From Siphonodentalium dalli (lineage: Eukaryota; Mollusca; Scaphopoda; Gadilida; Siphonodentaliidae): a stretch of DNA of 64,000 nt. Below are positions 12,503-24,200 of this stretch, one piece after another. How positions within the stretch are numbered: position 1 is the stretch's first letter; every line of letters starts with the position of its first letter. The translations under genes and the position numbers were made by a program. The notes beneath the pieces were generated by a model. The model made no database searches. It was not told the DNA's origin and saw nothing but the letters and a program-made list of their open reading frames with translations. The stretch spans positions 98,899,343 through 98,963,342 of the forward strand of contig CP136065.1 in assembly GCA_032622095.1 (NCBI GenBank). The letters are read 5' to 3'.

Positions 12503-15500
12503 ACACTTTTGAAAACCTTCATGGTGTAATAATCTTCTACATATTTCATCCCAGAGATTTGAAACTTCAGAATATTGTTGCCCATATATTGAAGATGTGC
12601 ATCATGTATATAGATGACGGAAAAATTATTTTTTTACTTAGTTATTAACCCTTTTCGACTTATATAAAATTTCAACATTTTTTATAATTTTCTGTATGAG
12701 GGTACCTTCATGGTGTAATCAACTCCTCCTACATTTATTATCGTAGATATTTGAAACTTCAGAGTGTTGTTACCCACATATTGAAGATGGGCAAGAAGTA
12801 TATAGATGACGGAAAAATTATTATTTTACGGAGTTATTAACCCTTTTCTACTTAGAACATTTCAACATTTTTTATAATTTTACAAAGCGGCATTGCCACG
12901 TTATCGGGGGACACTGTGGTCGGCTTACCTTTTGTCAACAATTACTTCCCGGTTTGGACAAATTAGGTGGAAATATATCGAATATTGACAGAATCTCCTG
13001 TTGACTATAGACTATTTGATTCAAATTTAGCATGTTTTCACTAGATTCAATACAGAAAATTCAAGGAAAAGATAATCCAACTTTAAATATTTCTACACTT
13101 TCTAGACCATTGCCTTCTAATCTGTGAAGTTTGTGTAGATACATGGACGTGTTGTGCCTCCTCATATTATAAGTATGTTAAGACCAAAGAAAAATAATCT
13201 GGTTTGGGTTACATGTCAGAAAACGATAGGGTCGGTAGGTAGGCTTGACATTTTATTTTTTTAATCAATTATTTTTTTATTTTGATATAGTCTTTTGGAT
13301 TTTCATATCTTGTGCAAAATCTCGATAACAGTAATATTGATTATCTTTGTATAAACAGTAATAAAAACAATGCTTCAAATAATGGCAGATAAATATGTTT
13401 TTGTTTTTATTTATAAAACATTTCAGAAAAATTTAAACACCCATTAAAAAAATCTTTAGGCTTGGGCGTTTAAAATAGGGTAGGTAGGGAAACCCAAACC
13501 ACAAGCATTATTTTCTTTGGCCTAAAGTATTGTTAAACTACGCCATGTTCAATTGCGATAATGTCATATAGCTATCATTACACTGTCGTTTCTTGTCTGG
13601 AAAGCAGTAATCTTCACGGCGATCGATACAATGTATACAAATTACATAATTTTGTTCGTCTGCGACAATGCGCTGTTAAAGTGTGTGGCATAATTGAGAC
13701 ATATCCTTCAATTTTAAATGATAGTTTATTGTATACACGCATTATACTCCACTTCAAACAATCTTCATAAATTGTGCATTGCGCATAATTGATTCTATAT
13801 TCCTGGTGTGTGTGAGTGTGGCGGCAGGAACGTGGCTAGAGGCTACCCGTGTCCACATTAAAATTCCAATTGATACCTTAAGCTTTCCGGCTTTCGGAAA
13901 ATCAAATAATGAGAAAAAATTTCATGTAGATGTGTTGTAAAATTTCCAAATATTGTTGTATCAGGCATGTAATTTCCAACTGTTGAACTTGTTTACCAAA
14001 TTTTGGGGTTTCGTCATCCCTTACCCCTCCCACATGTGTGTTGGTAGGGAGGTATTTTATGTCACATGACCATAGCTACTCGCTACACTCAGTATTTTAT
14101 AAATCCATAAGATTGTATGCGAACAACTTTCAAATGCGTTGGCATCCATGTTATGTTTTTGTTTTAGAATCCATGTACTGATGCGAATATCGCGTATTTT
14201 GTCTTCAAACACGCATGTATGTTTCAGTAACTCGTGTACACGTACGTGCGTGTACACGTACAAGCAGCGCAATTATATTCCACCCTTTGTGCCACGCCAC
14301 AAGACTAGCCAATAAAATACAGTTCAGTTTGGGACATAATTCGATCTCTAGAAGCGAACTTCAGACATAGAGAGAATGGCAACCACATATAAATTTCTAG
14401 AGATGTTAATCGTCGTCTGCTTTTTACAGACTTACCATGACTATATAATACAATTTTTACGAACCAGATTAAAATTCCACGATACATGCAATGTGCATTA
14501 AATAGGGATCGATAGGAGCAATTACTTATTTAAATTTATCGAAGAGAAACTATCCGCACGTTCGTTATATGTATATTAAAGATATAAATAACGCTCTTTA
14601 TTGTTGGTCAAGAATCAGCGAGTAACGTTGAATCGTGTTTAACCTATTATTATCCACCACAAACGAAGTTTTGCGGGAATATAGAAATTGGTTCTGTTCG
14701 TGAGTCCCTTCCATCCGTGAGTCTTTCCGATCTTTGAAGCTCTGTCGCCATGCACTCAGTCGTCGGTGGTCGGATTTGAATGATCATTGGTGTGCATATG
14801 AACAACCATGCGGAAAGCATATTAACATATAATGGGTTCCGACCATTCATTTTTGTTCAATTGTCGGATTTCATCTGTGCCATGATATTTATTAATCTCA
14901 TAAGGCAGCATGAAGGGAACAATGCCAACGTGTAACAGATAGTGCCCATTCATTTCCCCCCGAATTTATTGTCCTAATATATTGTAAAATACGTACATCC
15001 ATGTATTTCCGCAATATACTATCGTGCAAATATGTTTATATTGGAATTATTTGATTCTGAAATAAGTCCACGTGATCTTATACCATTATTCCGTTGAACG
15101 ACGCGGGCCACAATGAAAACACATTACATGGATAAATAAGCTTGTACAGAATCAATTGCGCAAATACTGCCACGTAGGACTTATTTTGTTTTGAAATATG
15201 TACATATTGAACATACCTTACTCGTATTTAAATTCGCGCAGTACTATGTTTCGCACACCAATTGGTGCGCGAATATAAAACTGAGCGAAAATGGTATGCC
15301 CCATAAGTTTATATCAAACAATGGGGAAAATAAGAGGGGCATATTAGATAGATAACAAACACTTGTATATACATATATGCAACCAATTAATCTCAACGCC
15401 ATTAGTCATATGTACATGTAAAGAAATACATCATGGTTAGATATTTGATGTTGAAATGCTTCTAAGAATTGCATATATTCCAGAATGAAGGTGCACGTCT

Positions 15501-18500
15501 CCTTATTCACAACCTTTGGTTGACACGTTGGAATTGAATTTCATGATGTCGATGAATATTTATTCATCATCAGAATGCTAATTTGGACCATACATAAGCA
15601 CCCTCTTCACAACAAAAGTATTACGCAGCTGTGTTTTATTCGATGAGAAATTTCTTCGAGACGGTCTTTGATGTACACATATGTATCTTCAGGGATAATT
15701 AAGAAGTGAAATAAGACTTTTACGAGCAATATTGTTGTCAGTTTTGCATTCGCGCAGCCGGGTGCGCGAATTCAAAGTGCACGAATTCAAAACTGAGCGA
15801 AAAATAGTACTGCGCGAATTTAAATACGAGTGAGGTAGTTCGACCTCCAAATAGGTTGATATTGGGCTTATGATCCAGGAGAACAGACTGATCTCCGTCA
15901 TCTTTTTTGATGGGATGTGAATTATCTTTTGTATATTAACAACTCGATGGTGGGTATATACATGCTACACATTGTATTCAGTCATATATAACATGCCAGA
16001 TTAAGACATCTTTCGAATTAAACTATGTCAGAAAATTAATAAACCTCAGCGGAAAGCCGCGTACCATTGATACTTTGTGAGGTGCAATTATTCATATCAC
16101 GTCCACAATAACTGATATAAATACTCACCAGTAGACCTGAACATAGCGCTTTAGTACCGATGGCACACAGGTTGTTGTGTCTGAGGTTGAGTTTCTCGTT
16201 GAGGATATTCTTGTACACTTTTGATGAAGGCGTGACGTTAAAGTGCTTACATGCGCGCATATATACGCACTGGCTATGTGTACCGATACTCCCCTTTTTA
16301 TCGCATGTCTCGGTTTCATCTTCAGCTGGTAAAATAGAAAATGTTGCTTTAAAGAATACGGGTAAAGCGTTTCTCTGTCGTTATTGATTAGTGAATTTTC
16401 CCACTACTAGATTTTGTAAATTGACGATGACAAAATTGACAAATATTCACAATATGTCGTTATTGATTGGTGAATTTTCCGATTACTAGATTTTGTTAAC
16501 TAATAATGACAAAATTGACAAATATTCACAATCTGTCGTTATTGATTGGTGAAATTTCCAATTAGTATTGGTTTTGTAAATTAACAATGAGAAACAAGTA
16601 TTCATAATCTGCATTACCGACCCAATTCTCCAGAAAATAATGTGATACATGTAGCTGTTTTCTAACCGACAACCTTGGTTTTTATCCAATTTCACTTCAT
16701 AACCACCACGCTTGACGCCCAGTCCGGCATATTAAGGTCAGTATTGTTTCGCACAAAGGGTGATATTAGCTTTGAGAAATTTCGCTGTCACTGTGCCGGC
16801 CGAAATCGCATGGGTCTCGCGGTTTACATGATGCCGGGTGCAAACTCTATGTATAGTGTTCATCTCCCTTGATGACTCGATAAGGTCGCTGCCGCCGGCG
16901 ACATTTTACCCACATTTGGTGGACTTCCATGATATTAATATATATACTAAGCGAACAGAGCCACATGTTGCCCTTATCTACCACATAAAATATACAACAC
17001 AATTTGTGTAATTTCGTACCTTAAGTTTTGAATAACCCATTAAAACTAAAGAACTATTTCGCACAACGGTGTGAATTGGTTCTCCGACTATTCGATCAAC
17101 ACAAATGTTTAAACGTCAGCTGGACGTCAGTCAATGCCGTCTTGCTGAGTAGCATGCAAAAGTCGTCAACAAGACTACCGCTCTTTGAACGTGTAAGGCG
17201 TGTGCGAGTTGTGTGCGAACGCCCCCCCCCCCCACCCCCGAAAATACTAGAAATGTCCATGTATTTTGTGTCAATAAAGAATTGAAATAAAAAAAAAGAC
17301 TACCACTCTAATACTCCGTTCTGTAAATAAGTTTCAATGAAGGAATTCTGACCTTGGGGGATCCCGTTCGCTATTATCTTTTTGGAAAACCCACGCTGAA
17401 TATAGAAAAAAAACCATAAAATTAGTATGACTGGTTCTCTCTGGTATAGAGAATGGCGTGGGTGCTGAAACTTGGGAACATGTCCTTAATGTGTCAACTC
17501 ACATGTACCTTCGTAGTCGAAATCATCCGGGAAATCTTCAAGATCGAACATGAACCCAACCGACGCATGACGTGATGATACCACGTGGTCTTCAGTGCTT
17601 GTCGGCGTCTGGCGTCTCCTGGGCTGTCGAGTTATCGTCCCGCTCTTCACCCGACGCTTTGGGCCAGTGGATAGCCTGTATCGTGACGTCAAAGAATATG
17701 GGTCGGCAGTCACTGGCCTCTTCGCAAAATTAGATGGGTTGTACTGAAATTAGGAGATGTATTCATGGGGCCGCAGTCACGTCGCTAGATGGTCTCCGCT
17801 CGGGGTGTCCACCTTTAAATGTCCAACTTCACCCCCTTGAACGTTGAACCAAACCAAACTCCTATGTTCATGATATACCATCATTTGCACCCGCCCTTAA
17901 GTTGAAACTTTCCAACTGGTACCTCAAACTTTCCAACTGTTGGAAATGTCCAACCTAAATCCTCCTGATGGCCATTTCAGACCAAACTTTGGACCAAAAG
18001 TATAAAAATGTGCTCCTGTAAATTTGCCACTAATTACTTGTTGGAAAATCTAACAATGAGAACAATTTCAACCTAAATGTTGTGTAAAGTTTCCAACTAT
18101 TGTGTCAGGCAAGAAATTTCTAACTAAATCATGCGCGGATAGGGGTGGTCAGTGGTCAGGGAGTGGATTTTTTTGTTCGAACCCATGTCTGCATATATTC
18201 CCGTCCGTGCGTTGTGGGTTTTTGTGAGACCCGCACTGTTCTGGCCACTGAAATCACACGTAGACACCACATGGGTGGTCCAGGATGGTACGGGCTGGCC
18301 CAGGCGGTGTTTAGTCAGACTCATGGCAAGTACATCAACTGCAGATTGGTATTTTGTAGATGTATCACCCTACATGACCCCTTCTTCCAAATTACGTATG
18401 CATATTGTGGATGCTAAATAAGCCACATCTGTTTAAAGGTTTCAAGTTTGTTGCAAATAAACGGGGACTTCAAATTTAATCACGTATATACACATATTAG

Positions 18501-21198
18501 GGTGGACCGGATTAATAGGTGTCGCAATATAAAGTAGTTCCGTATGGAATGATTTAGGTTATGTGGGAGTAGTTTGGAGTTACATTCTTTCAGTGGGCAA
18601 AGTGCCTTGGTGGTCGCATAAATAAGCCCACAATAAGGGCGGTTTACATTACATAGATCTGTATACAGATATGTGTGAAGTCACGTGTCGCATATTACTG
18701 TGATCACAATATGATTACTGATAGTGAACGCGCGCTCATCAGTACTCTGGTAATTGATAATTCACTATGAGTCGTGTCAGTTTAGGCCAGACAAAAACAA
18801 AATGAATCAACTATCAGCAGACCAAAGCAGTTTATTCTTACACCGGTTGATAATGGTTCGAAGGAAAAATGAAAGTCTCACGAGAACAAATCACATAGGA
18901 GTGAACAATAAACAACAGTGTACAGAAATAGAAATAGGGCTACTTCATATACGACCCCTATCACATAAATGTGCGGAATTTCCCATCTAATCACAACTTT
19001 GTTAGCATATAATAACAAAATGACCTGGATTATATGCTGCGCCAGTCAATGTCAGTGATTGCGGCCTTGTTATGCTATGCTTTTGTGGTCGCCCTGTTGT
19101 TCACCGAGTGTACTAAGGTATTACCAGACTCCAAGAAGAACAAATATTAATAAGATATCTGTATATAGTAAAAACTTGGCTTTAAGTACTTTGTCACCAC
19201 ACGCACCAGCACACATGTTCTCGATAACAAAGTGTGAAATACATGGGTTGAAGAAAGATAAAGTACATTCGCCAAGCCCGAGTAACAATTAATCAAATCA
19301 GATTTGCCTGTCGCAATGCCTCAGCGTTGACTGTGACTTATAACGGACACGAGTTTTGCTCACACGAACGAATACCGTTTTCTTTCTGTGTGCATTTCTA
19401 TATCAACCCATTTACACCAGTCTGCGTGTAGAACTGTATACAGATCTACAGCAATGTAAACACACCCTACAGGCAGTAAAATAATAAAATATCGGAAAAT
19501 GCTATACAATCTTATATGTCCTACAGCATGTTACTAATATAACCAATGTGCATTGATGATGAACTGGGGCAAGTTATATTTATTTTTTCTACGTATGTAT
19601 AATTTATTCCAAAACAATTTAAGCCGCCCTTTTCCAGTTCATCTAGTATATGTTTACTTGCTGGTGTTTATATGAGAATTGACATCTGGAACTCTCTTCG
19701 CAATGCATGTAACTGGTTCAGAAAATACACTTAAAGACTTATATTTGCTGTTTTACTCTGAATATTATGGCCGTTTAGAAATCAGCTAGCTTCAGACAGT
19801 GACATTAAAGAGAAGCTCACATATGCCACATTATGGCAGATTTAGTATGGTGTATTTTGTGTTGTCGAAAGAACACAATTGGTGCATTGATTGGCATTGA
19901 TAAGGAAATAAAACTAACATTCCAAATAGCGGAGTGGCTATTCAATTAAAAAAATTGTATAGTATTTTGCTGTGTGAAAAACAAACAATATTTCACTCCT
20001 GCCACAGTGTCTCTTTAATCCCCGGAACATAATCGGGGTTTAATTAAAGCGAGTATCACTAAGTACTAATTGAGGCTGCTAAGTTTAGTTTCGTTGCAGA
20101 ATTGATTATCTTTATGAATATAAGTGTCATGATCAATGTTGATGGTTCAATTTTCCAATCAATCAGTTTATTTCTCATAAAGCTATTACATAACATAGGT
20201 ATGGAGATCATAATAGTTAAATGCATGCTATCGGACATGTTACCGGCAAAACTTGTCTTTCTACCATGTTGTCGAATAAGAAATAATTAGTTATAATTCG
20301 TCACACGTGGCCGTAAGTGAAAAACATTATTGTATGTTATTATCATACATGGAAGATTTGAAAATGATAATTTTAGTATATAGTATTTTACATATGCATA
20401 AACTCATTAAACGACTTTAAACTTTCAATGTTATGTCGTCTGCGCAATATATATATATACTAGAAGGTGACCCGACTTCGTCCGGGCTTTGACCTTGAAT
20501 TGTCCATTTTGAATGTCAAGGTCAAGTGGGGTCACGATTTGACCAGTCCAAAACACTACCCGGACAAAAGTACCCGACAAACGTGCCCGTCGAAATCCAT
20601 CCGGTTTTACCCGATTTGACCTTGAATTGATCATTTTGAAGGTCAAGGTCAGGTCGGGGTCACGATGTGACCCGTCCAAAACAATCAGTGGACAAAAGTA
20701 ACCCCACGTATCAAATTTCGTCGAAATCCCATCAAAATTGGCGATTTGAACTTGAAGTTACCCGATTTCAAGGTCAATGTCACGTCGCACGGGCAAATGA
20801 ATATGCTTATGAGACTCCACATATGAAAGGACCCCCACATACCAAGTTTCATCGAAATCCCGTGATATTCGGGCGTTTGACCTTGAAATGACCCGATTTC
20901 AAGGTCAAGGTCACGTCGCACGGGCAAATTAATAGGCCTATGTCACTCCCCGGCCGAACGTACCCCCACATACCAAGTTTCTTCGAAATCCCGTGATATT
21001 CGGGCGTTTGACCTTGAAATGACCCGATTTCAAGGTCAAGGTCACGTCGCACGGACAAATTAATAGGCATATGACACTTCCAGAAAATACCCCCACATAC
21101 CAAGTTTCATCGATATCGGGTCGGCCGTTTTCGAGTCCATCGCGAACACGCACACAGACACACCCTCACACACACAGATCTTCCAAAATATATAATAG

Positions 21199-21254
<56 letters not shown>

Positions 21255-24200
21255 TCAGACCTTGATTAACACGCAGTTCATTTAGCTTTTTAGTTTAAAC
21301 AGTATTTATTTTTCCCTCTATGGACATTCAGATAAATAATTACAATAGATACAAATTTAGAAGAAAAATGGGATTAGGCAACAAGCCATAGGCTTATTTG
21401 AAGCCCTCTCCCTTGACAATGGCACAGCCCTACTTGACTGCAAGTCAAGTAGGGGTAAATAATAGAGGCATAAAAAAAATCCATAGAAAGAAGAAATATG
21501 AGGTGGAGGCGAGACAAAGGGACAGAAGATAATGTCAGAATTTTAGAGAGAAGGTCAGAGAGTACAGAATGTGAGGTGTAATTATATATCTGAACATGCA
21601 TATAATTAATTTCAAATAAACCAAAAAGATATATAATAACACATTTCAAGGAAATAAAAAGTATTTATACATAATTTGTGATTGGAAAAATAACCATGTG
21701 AACATCTGCAGTCCGGCGACCCACGTTGTAGAAACCAATAGCATCTCGGTTTATGATGTACCATGCAAGTTCAATATTGCAATTTTGGAACAGCTTAAGA
21801 GAAGAATCGTTGAAAGCGATTACTGGTTATTATAAATTTCTGAGCTGCGATGAAGATTCTCTTATTAGTTTCATAGGATAATTCATCAGATCCACATAGT
21901 AATAATTCACTAGTTATTGTTACATCAGATAGGGTATTAAGAAGTTCTTCTCTGTGAGAGGTATATTGAGCGCATTCCAGAAAAAAATGTCTAGCAGTTT
22001 CAATGCAACCACACATGCAATAAGGCAAGTCTTTGATGTGGTTATCTTTTAGATCGCTGTTAAGATTGCTACATCTTAATCTCAGCCTGGTGAGCTTTTT
22101 AGCAATTTCAACATCATTATGCTTTGTTTGTGCTCAACACAATATTTTATGTCAATTTCCGACACAACCTAACAAAATTTAGCTAGTTCCATAGAAATAA
22201 TTACATAAGAAATCGGATAACCGACCTGTGCCAGTGCCCTCCACACTTTCCAAATATATATATATATATACACACACAGAAGTAGGACCTGTCTATCCGT
22301 TCGAGATTTTTCGTCCAGACTCCAGGACCGGTTTCAACCAAATGTGGTGTGGTGACTCGGGGTATTAAACTCGGATGTTCTAACGTTGTTATTTTGTTTT
22401 CAAAATTTTGATTAAAAAAAGGTATTTTAAAGGGGGACTGTACACTAATGTCGTGTCCATATGACGGGCGAGACAATATCAGGTATGCCCCATGTGACTT
22501 AGTTGACCAATGAAAAATATAATACAGGAACATATCTGACGGAGGCAGTGCAACGGTATGTTGTCGCCTGTGGGTGATATGTGTTCATCTTGATTGGTGG
22601 ACATCGTTATCCATTAAATAGTATCTGAGGGATTCGCTGGTAATCGTTCACGCGCTCGAGTGATGATCCATCAATATGATCGCCTGTTTCAATAATTGAC
22701 TTAATTCCAGTTTATATTGGTTGACATAATCGCTAAAGTATTATATGGATATGTGTGTAGCGACGTATATCCGTTGATAGAGGCTGTCGACGTGGGATTT
22801 TCAACTGCACCCCCCCCCCCCCCTTGAACTGGATACCGAGGAGGGAGGGCCATAGAAGAAATTCCAAACCAATATTTTAACCAAAAGTAGGAGGAAATGC
22901 AAATCTTGGTATAAAACCACACATTCCACATACATTACTGGTTGGAAAATCAGACTAGAACAATTTCAACCCGTTGTTGGTGTGAAATTTCCAACTAATA
23001 TTGTGTCAGGTATGAACTTTCCAACTGTTGAAAATGTGACCACATTTGGCGGGGTCACATGTCCCCACATGCACCCCTGTAAGTTTGGTAACGTAATATA
23101 CACCTCAGTCCCAGGAACCAAGCAAAATCCACAACTCTAGAAAACTTCATATGGGGTCTCAATGGGTGGGGTTATCTGATTTGCCGCAAAACCATAATAA
23201 CATTTGTTACCCCACATATGAATGTACTATGAAATTATAACATAGGCGTGTACCTATTTCCAAATAATGTGACCACATTCTCATTATTTAGAAGGTCTTT
23301 ATGCATGAGAGCAGCAACGTTGCTACAGGTCCGTGTGTGCCTCATCCCACCCGATTTCTGTAATATATGTCAACAGTTGGAAATTTCATAATGTTCTGAA
23401 TTGCCAATATGGACAATAGGTTGTTTACCGGACGCAATTCACATGAACCAGCTCGACTTATTCTGTTCTGATTGAGCTCAATCGACGCCATCTAAACCGC
23501 CGTATTGCAGCAAGAAAATATAAGTGTACAATTGTACCTGATATTTTCTTGCAGATATTTTCTTGCAGCTACATGTGGGCGCGCCATAACTCCGGCCAGT
23601 TGTTGGACCATCTCCTTTTATACTCAACAGAATATATGCAACAAATGAATGAATTTGAGCCATGTATTAGTGCAAGATACACTCATGTGCTCTATGAACA
23701 AACGATACAAACACCATGGTAATCAGAATGAAAATGAATAAATGGCTGTTGTCATAACTTCAATTTCAGTATAATTACCTTGTTGTTTGCATCGTTCATA
23801 GAGAACATGAGTGTATTTTGCACTAATCCATTGCTCAAATTCATTCAGTTGTTGCATAATTATATTGTTTTGAGTATAAAAGGAGATGGTCCCATAAATG
23901 GCCGGATTTAGTGTACAGTACTCCTTTAAGGATGTAAAACTAAAAAACAAAAGTAATGTTTATTTATATCAAACTGTTTAAAAGATCAAAATGTGCGCGA
24001 AGAGCACAGGCCACAGAATTCTTTGTGCAAGGGTCACAATCCATTACGCCGCTGAATAAAGGCTCCAAAAAGGGAGCCAGTTTCAGCCATATATAGTTGT
24101 ATATAGTTCACTGTAACGGGATGATCTCAACTGTAAATAGCGTCTATACGTTTTCTCATGTTCCATAGATATACAGGCTGGGAATAAAGCATTACTTACT

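Noticed and set aside
14210-14250. Palindromic 'cgtgtacacgtacgtgcgtg' as a regulatory site
   Set aside because: A short, low-complexity alternating sequence; no supporting context.
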